Source: Dyadobacter sp. SG02 (GTDB taxonomy: Bacteria > Bacteroidota > Bacteroidia > Cytophagales > Spirosomataceae). Taken from it: a stretch of DNA of 64,000 bases. The position numbers were made by a program, and so were the translations under genes. Of this stretch, positions 15,601-24,016 are shown piece by piece. The notes under the pieces were generated by a model that worked only from the letters and a program-made list of their open reading frames with translations, ran no database searches and was not told where the DNA came from. Location: positions 663,913 through 727,912 of the forward strand of contig NZ_FNYL01000001.1 in NCBI RefSeq assembly GCF_900109045.1, read 5' to 3'. The first letter of the stretch is position 1; the number at the start of each line of letters is the position of its first letter.

Positions 15601-18009
15601 ATGTTCAAAACTTTTCTGAAAATTGCAGCGCGTCAGCTCTGGCAGGGACGGCTGTATGCGCTGATCAATGTTACCGGCCTGGCTATCGGAACCGCCTGCA
15701 TGCTTTTCGCCGCCATTTACATCAGCGACGAGCGTGGCTTCGATCGTTTTCACGCCCGTAATCCTCACCTCTACCGCATTACCAGCACCTGGCGCGAGCG
15801 GGGCGAGTTGATTGCTTCCGGTGGTACCGGGCAGGTGCAGGGGCCCGCATTTCAGGCGCGTATACCCGAGATCACGCATTACGCGCGGGTTATGGGCGGG
15901 GACATTTACGGAGACGTGCGGCACGGGCACAATGCATTTAAATTGCAGCTGCTCTTTGTCGACGCTTCCTTTTTTGACGTTTTTACATTCCCGTTACTGC
16001 ACGGGGATAGCCGTACTGCATTGCAGAACGTCAATTCGGTGGTCGTTACCCGGCGCACAGCACTGAAATTCTTCCACCGGACGGATGTGGTCGGCGAGTT
16101 GCTGCAAATGGATGCCGATCCGTCGGCCATGCGTATCGGCAAACCGCTGGTCATTACCGGCGTAGCCGAAGACCCTCCCGCCAACTCCTCGGTGCAGTTC
16201 GATATCCTCTTTCCTTTCGAATTCATGAAGGTATCCTTCGATGATACGAGCTGGCTGAATGCCTATCTGGGCACATTCGTCGTGCTCCGCCCCGACGCGC
16301 TGCCCGGGCAGGTAATACGCAAATTCAACCGCATTGCCGGTGCATTGTCGCAAACCCAGCGGAAAGACCATCCCGAAGCCTCAACCATTACGTACGGGCT
16401 ACAAAAAATGACCGACATTCACCTGAATACTCAGGCAATTCCCAACCAGAATGGCGAATCGGGCATTGTGAACACGAGCAAGCCGATTTACTCCTACATT
16501 TTCATCGGTATGGCCGGGTTTATTTTGCTGATGGCGAGCATCAATTTTATCAACATTCACATCGCGTCGTCCATGAAGCGGGCGAAAGAAGTCGGGATAC
16601 GTAAGGCTACCGGCAGCGGAAGCTGGGCGATCGTCGTGCAGTTTCTCGGCGAATCGGCGATGCTGGTCGGCATTTCCATGGTATTCGCATTCATACTCGT
16701 GGCTTTGCTGCTGCCTGCATTTAATCATTTATCTCAAAAACAAATAGCGCCGGGCCAGCTGTTCAGTCCCGAATTGCTGAGCTGGATTGCATTGATTTTC
16801 GTCGTTAATATCGGTTGCGCCGCGCTCTACCCTGCCTGGCTGATTTCCCGGTTAACGCCGGTTGAAACACTGTATTCCAAAATCCGGCTCGCAGGCAGGA
16901 ACCCGGTCGGGAATGTGCTGATGGTTTTCCAGTTTGCGATGGCCGTGCTATTGGGTATTGCGAGTGTGTTGTTTTACCGGCAAATGCATTTTATCAGATC
17001 CAAAAACCTGGGTTACAACCCTGATCAGATCGTCAAAGTGGCTATTCAGGGCGTAAGGAATGTGCATCAGGTACACGAGCGCTTCCAACACGAGCTGGCG
17101 GGCGATCCGGCATTCGGAGCAATCTCGCTGGCGGGCGAGTTTGGCAACCGTGATGTAGTGGTGAAGGGGCAAAAAATGCTCGCAAATGTCCGTACGGTCG
17201 ATGCGGATTATCTTCCGATGCTGGAAATGAAACTGCTCCAAGGCCGTAACTTCTCACCTGCCTTTTCCTCCGACGAAAAATTCGGCGTATTGGTGAATGA
17301 AGCCTTTGTAAAAAAAGCAGGGCTCACCGATCCGGTCGGCAAGACATTGATGCCCGACGACTACTTCGGCAAACAAGGCCTGACCATCCTGGGGGTGGTC
17401 GGTGATTTCCATTTCAATTCCCTCAAAGAACGCATCGGACCGATGATCATGCCAATGAGCAAGCATCACGGGGGCGGGGAATTATGGATTAAAATCGCTC
17501 AAAATAAAGAGCGTTATGCTATCAGGAAACTTGAAACAACGTTCAAAAATGTTTTACCCTACGCTGTTTTTGAATACACCTTCCTGCACGACGCGAACGC
17601 CCGCGCCTACACGACGGAACTTCGCTGGCAGCAGATCATCACGCTGGCAACCATTGTGGCGGTCGTCATTTGCAGCCTGGGGCTGTTCGGTCTGGCGCAC
17701 CTGGCCATTGCGCAACGCAAGCGCGAGACAGGCATCAGGGTCGTGCTGGGTGCGACGGGTTATGATATTGCACTCGGCTTTTCCAAGACCTTCATCCGCC
17801 TCATTTTCATCTCCATTCTCCTTGCCTCCGTTGCGGGCCATTACCTAATGCATTCTTGGCTCGGCCATTTTGCGTACCATGCCGGGTTGCCGTGGTGGGT
17901 ATATGCGGGCTCCGGGGCCGTGGCACTGGCGCTGGCGCTGTTCACGGTATTCGCTCAGGCTTTGCGGGCGGCCGGCGCCGATCCGGTGAAGGTTTTACGG
18001 ACAGAATAG
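15601..18009 (+). CDS. MacB/FtsX-type ABC transporter permease, 802 aa
   Basis: Fourth plus-strand permease, translated from an ATG 8 bp after the membrane regulator and probably in one mRNA with it. TM1 is VTGLAIGTACMLFAAIYISDERGFDRFH, given here by its ends (VTGLAIGTACM and ERGFDRFH). Coupling signatures are EVGIRKATGSGSWAIVVQF (near 322) and a diverged second copy, ETGIRVVLGATGYDIALGF, where the usual RK is RV. The C-terminus is DPVKVLRTE. The regulator, this permease, the ATPase at 18244 and the TolC-like gene all run on one strand, so this is the best candidate partner of that ATPase. The 234-bp gap after it holds a dyad pair, so the ATPase may be transcribed separately. Confidence 0.9.
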   Translation: MFKTFLKIAARQLWQGRLYALINVTGLAIGTACMLFAAIYISDERGFDRFHARNPHLYRITSTWRERGELIASGGTGQVQGPAFQARIPEITHYARVMGGDIYGDVRHGHNAFKLQLLFVDASFFDVFTFPLLHGDSRTALQNVNSVVVTRRTALKFFHRTDVVGELLQMDADPSAMRIGKPLVITGVAEDPPANSSVQFDILFPFEFMKVSFDDTSWLNAYLGTFVVLRPDALPGQVIRKFNRIAGALSQTQRKDHPEASTITYGLQKMTDIHLNTQAIPNQNGESGIVNTSKPIYSYIFIGMAGFILLMASINFINIHIASSMKRAKEVGIRKATGSGSWAIVVQFLGESAMLVGISMVFAFILVALLLPAFNHLSQKQIAPGQLFSPELLSWIALIFVVNIGCAALYPAWLISRLTPVETLYSKIRLAGRNPVGNVLMVFQFAMAVLLGIASVLFYRQMHFIRSKNLGYNPDQIVKVAIQGVRNVHQVHERFQHELAGDPAFGAISLAGEFGNRDVVVKGQKMLANVRTVDADYLPMLEMKLLQGRNFSPAFSSDEKFGVLVNEAFVKKAGLTDPVGKTLMPDDYFGKQGLTILGVVGDFHFNSLKERIGPMIMPMSKHHGGGELWIKIAQNKERYAIRKLETTFKNVLPYAVFEYTFLHDANARAYTTELRWQQIITLATIVAVVICSLGLFGLAHLAIAQRKRETGIRVVLGATGYDIALGFSKTFIRLIFISILLASVAGHYLMHSWLGHFAYHAGLPWWVYAGSGAVALALALFTVFAQALRAAGADPVKVLRTE

Positions 18010-18045
18010 GCCTCTTTCAGTCAGGTTATCCGCTTGTCCGGACCG

Positions 18046-18082
18046 CGTCCGATTGCGTACACATTTTGTACGGTATCGGACG
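18046..18082 (+). promoter_or_regulatory. Paired dyads upstream of the ABC ATPase, candidate enhancer-binding sites
   Basis: CGTCCGATTGCGTACA (18046-18061) and TGTACGGTATCGGACG (18067-18082) each fit TGTCCG-N4-CGGACA with two mismatches. They are near reverse complements of one another, and their centres lie 21 bp apart. Together they could also fold as a 16-bp hairpin with a 7-nt loop, so a terminator of the upstream permease is an alternative. There is no T-run after the stem, which favours a protein-binding role. Confidence 0.5.
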
Positions 18083-18135
18083 CACGCATTAATGGATTAT
18101 TTTAAAACAATATGAATATCAAGACATTACACCTT

Positions 18136-18150
18136 TGGCAAGGCTTTTTA
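18136..18150 (+). promoter_or_regulatory. Candidate -24/-12-like promoter element
   Basis: TGGCAAGGCTTTTTA starts 53 bp after the proximal dyad, exactly the spacing seen upstream of permease 4457. A second TGGCA with a better GC at the -12 position (TGGCATAAGAGACGC, 18160-18174) lies further down and could be the real start instead. The ATPase ATG is at 18244. Confidence 0.3.
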
Positions 18151-18243
18151 AAATAGGACTGGCATAAGAGACGCGGATGTAAGCATTTGTTTTTAAAACA
18201 GGTTGTCCGTAATTACATACCAAATCTCAAACTACAAATTTTT

Positions 18244-18906
18244 ATGATCCAGTTAGAAAAGATATCCAAATATTACCCGGCAGGTTTTGGCAAGACATAC
18301 GTGTTGCGTCACATTGATTTGAACATTAAAGAAGGTGAATTTATATCGATCATGGGCCCGTCGGGCTCCGGCAAATCCACCCTGTTACACATACTTGGCT
18401 TGCTCGAAGAACCGTCCGAAGGTGAATACCTTTTCCTCGACGAGCCTGTACAGAAACTCTCCGAAAAGAAACGCACCGAATTGCACCGTCACCACATCGG
18501 TTTTGTGTTCCAGGCCTACCACCTGATCGACGAACTAACGGTTTATGAAAACATCGAGACGCCGCTTTTGTACAAAGGCACCTCGTCGTCCGAGCGCAAG
18601 AGCCGCGTGGCGGAATTGCTCGACCGGTTTAATATGGTAGCCAAAAAGGATCTGTTCCCGCACCAGCTTTCGGGCGGCCAGCAGCAGCTCGTGGGCGTGG
18701 CCCGCGCGATCGTGCATAACCCGAAGGTGATTTTCGCCGATGAACCGACCGGTAACCTGCATTCGGAACAGGCGATCGAGATCATGGAATTATTTCAGAA
18801 ACTTAACCAGGAAGATAAAGTCACCATCGTTCAGGTAACCCACTCGGAATTGAATGCGGGTTACGGCAACCGGATCGTACGGTTGAAGGACGGATGGCTG
18901 GCGTGA
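18244..18906 (+). CDS. ABC transporter ATP-binding protein, LolD/MacB type
   Basis: 220 residues from the ATG at 18244; an in-frame TTG further upstream would add a non-conserved tail. All ABC motifs are visible: Walker [10 protein letters not shown] (38-46), Q-loop Q90, signature LSGGQQQ (142-148), Walker B VIFADEP (162-168) and H-loop H200. The signature has QQQ where LolD/MacB usually read QQQR, here continuing LVGVARA. The family energises FtsX-type permeases from the cytoplasm. It is the only ABC ATPase in the window, against seven large MacB-type permeases, so it may serve several of them. A TolC-like gene follows after 20 bp. Confidence 0.95.
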   Translation: MIQLEKISKYYPAGFGKTYVLRHIDLNIKEGEFISIMGPSGSGKSTLLHILGLLEEPSEGEYLFLDEPVQKLSEKKRTELHRHHIGFVFQAYHLIDELTVYENIETPLLYKGTSSSERKSRVAELLDRFNMVAKKDLFPHQLSGGQQQLVGVARAIVHNPKVIFADEPTGNLHSEQAIEIMELFQKLNQEDKVTIVQVTHSELNAGYGNRIVRLKDGWLA

Positions 18907-18926
18907 CCTAACTCAATCTATTAGCC

Positions 18927-20240
18927 ATGAAACGTTTTATTTTACTTTTCTGCCTCCTGCCGTTACTCGGACGGGCGCAAACCAAGCTGAGCCTCGCCGA
19001 TTGCGTGGACCTGCTGACAAAAAACAACCTGCTTTACCAGCAAGGGTCCTTGCAGGCGGAAGCGGCTCAGGCGCAGCTGCGGCAGACAAAGTCACAGATT
19101 TTCCCGCAAATCTATATTACGGCCGACCAAAGCCTTAACCTTGGCCGAAGCATCGACCAATATACCAATGAGTACATAGATCAGCTTTACAGCTATAATT
19201 CGATCAGCACGGGCTTCCAATTGCCAGTGTACCAGGGAGGAAAACTGGCTAACGAAACACGTCAGGGCACATTGCTCAAAGAGTCGGCCATGGAAAACCG
19301 GACCGCCGTACTGAATGCACAGACCATCCTGCTCATGCAGGGGTATGTGAATGTGCTCGCGACGAAGGCATTGCTCGAAGCTGCGGACCAGCAGGTTGAA
19401 TCGTCGCAGCAGCAGGTGGACAAGGTTCAGAAGCAGGTGGACGCCGGAACTGCCGGGAACAATCTTCTGGCTGAGATCAAGGCACAGCTAGCGAACGATA
19501 AATACTTGCGGGTAACGGCGCTTAGCAATTATCGTACGGCGAGGCTCGCATTGTTTCAGCGAATGAATGTTCCCCCCGACGACAATATCGAATTTGAACC
19601 GTTGGTACCGAAAGAGAGCGTCGCTCCCGCCACTGCCAATTCGACGGAGCTTTATGAAAACGCTTCCAAAACGTTCCCGGAAATCCGTAGTGCCGAGCTG
19701 AACCGTCAGAGCTATAAGTACCTCGTAAAGTCGATCAAAGCATTGAATTTCCCATCGCTGAACCTCAGTACCAACGTGCGGGCATTCTATGCTTCGACAA
19801 ACGATAACCTCGATTATTTCAAACAGCTGAATGCGACGCGCAACGGCTATATCAACCTTGGATTGAACATCCCGATCATGGGCCGCTGGGTAACCCGGCC
19901 GCGCGTGGAGCTGGCCAAAGTGCAGGAACGCCAGGCGCAAAACACGCTCGACATAACCAACCAGCAGCTCCGCCAGGCGATCGAAACAGCGGTGTTGAAC
20001 CTGAACGCGATGGCCGACAAACATGCCGCGGCGGAAGGCCAGGTAGAATCACTCGGAGCGGCATTCACGGTGGTAGAGAGCAAATTCAATGCAGGTGTGT
20101 CGAGCATTTTTGAATACACGCTTTCCAAAGCGAAACTGGCCCAGGCACAAGGCATTGCCATCCAGGCCAAGTATGATTATCTCATGCAACAAAGATTACT
20201 ACAATACTACCGTCAGGGCAACTGGCAGGGGGTGTTTTAA
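18927..20240 (+). CDS. TolC family outer-membrane efflux protein
   Basis: 437 residues with a signal peptide (MKRFILLFCLLPLLGRAQ). The TolC/OEP organisation is visible: two repeats of long helical coiled-coil (for example VESSQQQVDKVQKQVDAGTAGNNLLAEIKAQLAND, here by its parts QQQVDKVQKQVDAG and LLAEIKAQLAND, and later ESKFNAGVSSIFEYTLSKAKL) joined by strand regions such as IYITADQSLNLGRSIDQYTNEY. It would form the trimeric outer-membrane channel of a tripartite pump. It lies 20 bp after the ATPase and so probably in the same operon. A periplasmic adaptor (HlyD/MacA) would be expected, but none is encoded nearby. Confidence 0.93.
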   Translation: MKRFILLFCLLPLLGRAQTKLSLADCVDLLTKNNLLYQQGSLQAEAAQAQLRQTKSQIFPQIYITADQSLNLGRSIDQYTNEYIDQLYSYNSISTGFQLPVYQGGKLANETRQGTLLKESAMENRTAVLNAQTILLMQGYVNVLATKALLEAADQQVESSQQQVDKVQKQVDAGTAGNNLLAEIKAQLANDKYLRVTALSNYRTARLALFQRMNVPPDDNIEFEPLVPKESVAPATANSTELYENASKTFPEIRSAELNRQSYKYLVKSIKALNFPSLNLSTNVRAFYASTNDNLDYFKQLNATRNGYINLGLNIPIMGRWVTRPRVELAKVQERQAQNTLDITNQQLRQAIETAVLNLNAMADKHAAAEGQVESLGAAFTVVESKFNAGVSSIFEYTLSKAKLAQAQGIAIQAKYDYLMQQRLLQYYRQGNWQGVF

Positions 20241-20287
20241 AATATTCAAGATTGTTAGGTTAAATTTGGTATCGGTAATTCTTAGAG

Positions 20288-20308
20288 GCAGCCAGGCGCA
20301 TTGGCTGC
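20288..20308 (+). terminator. Terminator after the TolC-like gene
   Basis: Arms GCAGCCA (20288-20294) and TGGCTGC (20302-20308) are followed by the T-rich run TTCTTTCTTT. The hairpin closes the ATPase-TolC unit about 50 bp after the stop codon. Confidence 0.7.
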
Positions 20309-20391
20309 TTCTTTCTTTAGTTAAATAAATTTAAATAATTAGGTGGTTACATTATGGTGTGTAAATTAGGTACAAACTAATTTAATGGACC

Positions 20392-21066
20392 ATGAAAAAA
20401 CTTTTTCTATTGTTACTGCCGGGGATGATGTTGCTGGCAGGAAGCGCGGAAGCGCAATTTCAGAAAGGCGTAAAATATTGGGGCGCGACGATCAATTTCA
20501 GGGGTGAGTTTTCGCGCCATACGGACGAATATGACGGACTTGATATGCGCAAAACCAGCAATCCCACGGTCACGCCCGAAGCGCAGCTAGGCTGGTTTGT
20601 ATCCGGCAAAACCATGCTCGGAGTAGGATTGAAATACAGCCTGAACTACCAAAAGGACGACCAAAGCCCTCTTGACTACGAAGTGAGGGCCTTTAACCAA
20701 TCCCTGCAACTGTTACCTTTTATCCGACAGTACTATACGCTAAACGACCGATGGTCCATCTTTATCCATGGAGAGTTGGGACCTGCCTATTCCTGGTCGA
20801 AAACCAAAAACGGAGGCCTGGTGCCATCCACCAGTAAAAGCGACTATTGGCAATACGGGCTGAACGTCAAACCCGGGGTAGTTTACACATTTCCTAATAA
20901 GAAATGGTCATTGGAGGCTTATACGAATTTCCTTGCCCTCAATTTTAACTATCTGCCTTCTCGCCCAGATGCAGACCGGCAATTCAATTTCAGAACGGGC
21001 CTGACCACGGATTTCCCGTCCTATTTCTCCCTTCGTATTGCACGGTATATCCAACCTAAAAATTGA
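20392..21066 (+). CDS. Putative outer-membrane beta-barrel protein
   Basis: 224 residues with a signal peptide ending at AEAQF. The rest alternates short amphipathic strands with aromatic ends (for example YWGATINFRGEF, MLGVGLKYSLNYQ, WSIFIHGELGPAYSW, KWSLEAYTNFLALNFNYL), as in small 8-stranded barrels. The last strand, YFSLRIARYIQPKN, ends near the C-terminus but lacks a terminal aromatic. I cannot assign a function. It is followed after 6 bp by a second protein of the same kind, and the two probably form an operon and are distant paralogues. Confidence 0.7.
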   Translation: MKKLFLLLLPGMMLLAGSAEAQFQKGVKYWGATINFRGEFSRHTDEYDGLDMRKTSNPTVTPEAQLGWFVSGKTMLGVGLKYSLNYQKDDQSPLDYEVRAFNQSLQLLPFIRQYYTLNDRWSIFIHGELGPAYSWSKTKNGGLVPSTSKSDYWQYGLNVKPGVVYTFPNKKWSLEAYTNFLALNFNYLPSRPDADRQFNFRTGLTTDFPSYFSLRIARYIQPKN

Positions 21067-21072
21067 CCAGCC

Positions 21073-21765
21073 ATGAAAAATATAAGAACCAGCATCCTAA
21101 TCGTCGCATTTGCGATGACGCATTCACTCGTCACCGCCCAATTCAAGGAAGGAGAGTCGTTCATCGGCGGAGCTTTCAATGTAAATCTTTTTGATTCCAA
21201 GTCGAAGGATACGGATTCCCGGTATAATGTCTACGGACATAATATCGACGTGTCGCTGGGAAAGTTCCGGAGCAGTACCAAAGCCGTCGGTTGGACATTG
21301 AGCCACAATCTCGCTACTCAAAAAATCAAAAGCTTAACCTTCGAGCCAAAACCATTAAACAGTCTCGGTTTCGGCATTTCGCGCTTCTGGGAATTTTACA
21401 AGCCTCTGAACGATAAATTTTCATTGTATGTGCGGCCCAGAATCGGCCTCGGCTACAACCTCGAAAATACCTTTGAAAATGCCAATGGCATCATCACGAC
21501 AGAAACCCGAATTCATTCCATTTCGCTCGCTGCCAGTGTAGGGGCGGGCATTGCATGGCGCATTGCTCCCAAATGGGCCATTTACGGAGGTTTCGCATTC
21601 TCGAATCCGCTCGACGTCTCATTTGGATTTGGTCGGCAGCGTGACGTGGCCAACCCACGCCCGGACGGCCAATATCCCCAAAGCAACTTGCGAGGATTCA
21701 GCTATCGCTTTGCCCCGGAGCTATCGTCCGGCTCGATCGGCCTCGGTTTCCGCTACTTCTATTGA
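21073..21765 (+). CDS. Putative outer-membrane beta-barrel protein
   Basis: 230 residues with a signal peptide (MKNIRTSILIVAFAMTHSLVTAQF). The mature start FKEGESFIGGAFNVNLF resembles FQKGVKYWGATINFRG of the upstream gene, which supports tandem paralogy. Strand-like stretches include FSLYVRPRIGLGYNL, ISLAASVGAGIAWRI and WAIYGGFAF. The protein ends in SIGLGFRYFY, a typical C-terminal barrel strand with a terminal aromatic for outer-membrane assembly. No functional motif is seen. Confidence 0.72.
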   Translation: MKNIRTSILIVAFAMTHSLVTAQFKEGESFIGGAFNVNLFDSKSKDTDSRYNVYGHNIDVSLGKFRSSTKAVGWTLSHNLATQKIKSLTFEPKPLNSLGFGISRFWEFYKPLNDKFSLYVRPRIGLGYNLENTFENANGIITTETRIHSISLAASVGAGIAWRIAPKWAIYGGFAFSNPLDVSFGFGRQRDVANPRPDGQYPQSNLRGFSYRFAPELSSGSIGLGFRYFY

Positions 21766-21808
21766 GCTCTAAGTCGAAGATAATCGCTTAAAACACATTA
21801 AAATCCCC

Positions 21809-21837
21809 GTGGATATGGCTTTTACCGCCATATCCAC
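21809..21837 (+). terminator. Rho-independent terminator after the barrel-protein pair
   Basis: Perfect 11-bp stem GTGGATATGGC (21809-21819) / GCCATATCCAC (21827-21837), 7-nt loop, followed by TTTTTATTTG. It lies immediately before the SGNH lipoprotein gene. Confidence 0.85.
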
Positions 21838-21849
21838 TTTTTATTTGTA

Positions 21850-22545
21850 ATGAAAAAACACCTTCTGATTGTCTTCATCGCTGCGTTCAGCGCCTGCCAT
21901 AAACCTCAAACCACCAACCTCGCCGGCCCCTGGGAGCCCGATTATGATGTAACCCGTTCGGAAGGTGCCATTAAGGAATTCGAAAAAAAGGACGCCGAGC
22001 ATATGCCGGCGCCTGGCGGAATAGTTTTCACAGGGAGCTCTTCATTTACCAAATGGGTGGATGCCGACAAGGATCTCGCTCCGCTACCGATCATCAACCG
22101 GGGGTTCGGAGGCTCTACATTGCCGGAAGTGATCCATTATGCCGATCGCGCGATCACCAAATACAAGCCCAAAACAGTCGTGATCTATTGCGAGAACGAT
22201 ATGTTCGGCAAAAAACCGAAGTCGCCCGAGCAGGTGCGCGACGCGTACGTGACGCTCGTGAAGAAGATCCGCGAGAAACAGCCCGAAGTGCAGATTTACG
22301 GCGTATCGCTGAAACCGTCGCCATCGCGCTGGGCAAAGCGGGAGGATGTGATCAAAGCCAACAAACTTATCCAGGATTATATTAAAAAAGACAAGAACCA
22401 TCATTACATCGATGTATGGCCCGTCATGCTCAAAAACGGCCGGCCCGACGGCGATATCTTCGTGAGCGACAGCCTCCATATGAATGCTGAAGGTTACAAA
22501 AGATGGACAAAAGTGTTCCGTCCGATACTGGAAAAATCAGTCTGA
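21850..22545 (+). CDS. SGNH/GDSL-type esterase, lipoprotein
   Basis: 231 residues. The N-terminus MKKHLLIVFIAAFSACHK has a plausible lipobox (FSAC, Cys18). SGNH blocks can be read in order: block I FTGSSSFTKW with the nucleophile serine (GSS in place of GDS, near 59), block II GFGGSTLPEV (glycine), block III YCENDMF (asparagine, near 116-118), and block V DSLHMNAEGYKRW (Asp and His near 210-213). The family hydrolyses acyl or acetyl esters, often on sugars; the substrate is unknown here. The gene stands alone between a terminator and the FGGY kinase, 127 bp upstream of that gene. Confidence 0.88.
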   Translation: MKKHLLIVFIAAFSACHKPQTTNLAGPWEPDYDVTRSEGAIKEFEKKDAEHMPAPGGIVFTGSSSFTKWVDADKDLAPLPIINRGFGGSTLPEVIHYADRAITKYKPKTVVIYCENDMFGKKPKSPEQVRDAYVTLVKKIREKQPEVQIYGVSLKPSPSRWAKREDVIKANKLIQDYIKKDKNHHYIDVWPVMLKNGRPDGDIFVSDSLHMNAEGYKRWTKVFRPILEKSV

Positions 22546-22672
22546 AAGTATCCTGCACTTTGCGGTTTTTTACAAAGATTTTAAAAGAACAGATAAGGGT
22601 ATTGGTTTTAACGTAAAGTCACTATATTGACCGAAAAAATACATTTCCGGGTAAAAAAGTGATATTCCAGTA

Positions 22673-24016
22673 ATGAAAGTAACAGCGGTTTTTGATATTG
22701 GCAGGACCAATAAGAAGTATGTACTTTTCAACGAGAAGTATGATATCGTTCATGAGTTTTCAGAATCCCTCCCAGAAACAGTTGACGAAGACGGCTTCCC
22801 TACCGAAGATTGCGACCTGTTGACCAAATGGGTGCAGGACCGCTGGGCCGAATTGCTGGCCAATCCGGAATTCGACATCAAGGCCGTGAATGTGGCCGGC
22901 TACGGTGCCAGCCTGGTGCATCTCGACGCCGCAAACCGCCCGCTTACGCCGCTGTATTCTTACCTCAAACCATTCCCGGAAGATCTTTTAAAACAGTTTT
23001 ACAGCACCTACGGCGACCCCACCCGCATTTCATTGCAAACGGGCTCACCGGCCATGGGTATGCTCAACTCGGGCATGCAGCTGTACTGGCTCAAACATAC
23101 CAAACCGGAGATTTACAGCCAGATCGCCACGACATTACATTTGCCGCAATATATCCTGTACCTACTTACCGGCCGGAAAGTGAGCGATTACACCTCGCTC
23201 GGCTGTCATACCGCATTGTGGAGCTTCGAAATGTGGGATTACCACGAGTGGGTGAAACAGGAAGCCATTCATAAGAAACTCGCACCGGTGCTGGCGTCGT
23301 CATCGTTCATTTACCGCCATGGCGACAAGGGCATTCAGTCGGGCTTCGGGTTGCACGATAGTTCTTCGGCATTAATACCCTACCGCATGGCAGTGAAAAA
23401 GCCATTTGTGCTGCTTTCAACGGGTACCTGGTGTATCAATTTCAATTCGTTCGCCTCGAAACCACTGACTTCTTACCAGCTCGAACGCGACTGCATGAAC
23501 TACCTCACCCCCGAGGGCAGCGGTGTGACCGCGTCGCGCCTGTTCATGGGGCGCGAGCACGATTACCAGGTAGCGCGCATTGTCGAGTACTTTAAAGTAG
23601 AACCTGATTTTTATAAAAAAGTAGCTTTCAACGACGAAATCCTGAAACAGGATACGCCGAAATTCTATACGGCCTGTATGACCGGCAACGGTCCATTCCC
23701 CGAGCCGAATACCCAGGAATGGCAGATCAGCGCATTTGCATCGGCGGAGGCTGCATACCATCATTTGATAAAGGGGCTGACCGAACTTCTGTTCGTCTCA
23801 CTGAATCTGGTGAATATCAACGACGTACACGCGATTTATGTGGACGGCGGATTTGCCCGCAATGAAATATTTACTAGACTTCTGGCGCGTAACTATCCAA
23901 ACCACAAAGTGTACGTTTCGGATCTGCCGTATGCGACGTCGCTCGGTGCCGCCTTGCACGTGACGCGCCCGCAGACGTACGAGTTTGCGAATGAAATCCG
24001 TGAAATAAAACCTTGA
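22673..24016 (+). CDS. FGGY family carbohydrate kinase
   Basis: 447 residues. The N-terminal ATPase-fold phosphate loop is FDIGRTNKKYVLF (residues 7-19). The second half carries LLSTGTWCINFNS (near 245) and the FGGY-like YVDGGFARNEIFTRLLA (near 390), with SLGAALHV close to the end. The family phosphorylates sugars such as L-rhamnulose, L-fuculose or xylulose. Which one is not evident, because no isomerase or aldolase gene is adjacent. The rhamnulokinase/fuculokinase branch is my best guess. The stop codon abuts the stop of the convergent recG with no base between. Confidence 0.85.
   Translation: MKVTAVFDIGRTNKKYVLFNEKYDIVHEFSESLPETVDEDGFPTEDCDLLTKWVQDRWAELLANPEFDIKAVNVAGYGASLVHLDAANRPLTPLYSYLKPFPEDLLKQFYSTYGDPTRISLQTGSPAMGMLNSGMQLYWLKHTKPEIYSQIATTLHLPQYILYLLTGRKVSDYTSLGCHTALWSFEMWDYHEWVKQEAIHKKLAPVLASSSFIYRHGDKGIQSGFGLHDSSSALIPYRMAVKKPFVLLSTGTWCINFNSFASKPLTSYQLERDCMNYLTPEGSGVTASRLFMGREHDYQVARIVEYFKVEPDFYKKVAFNDEILKQDTPKFYTACMTGNGPFPEPNTQEWQISAFASAEAAYHHLIKGLTELLFVSLNLVNINDVHAIYVDGGFARNEIFTRLLARNYPNHKVYVSDLPYATSLGAALHVTRPQTYEFANEIREIKP

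Noticed and set aside
18045..18083. Hairpin read as terminator of the permease at 15601
   Set aside because: The stem is good, but no T-run follows, and each half is itself a dyad of the type found at two other loci. Protein-binding sites explain it better, though termination is not excluded.
18160..18174. TGGCATAAGAGACGC as the main sigma-54 promoter of the ATPase gene
   Set aside because: It has GG and GC at the right distance, but the bases before the GC do not fit TTGC, and its distance from the dyads (77 bp) differs from the 53-54 bp seen at the other loci. Kept only as an alternative.
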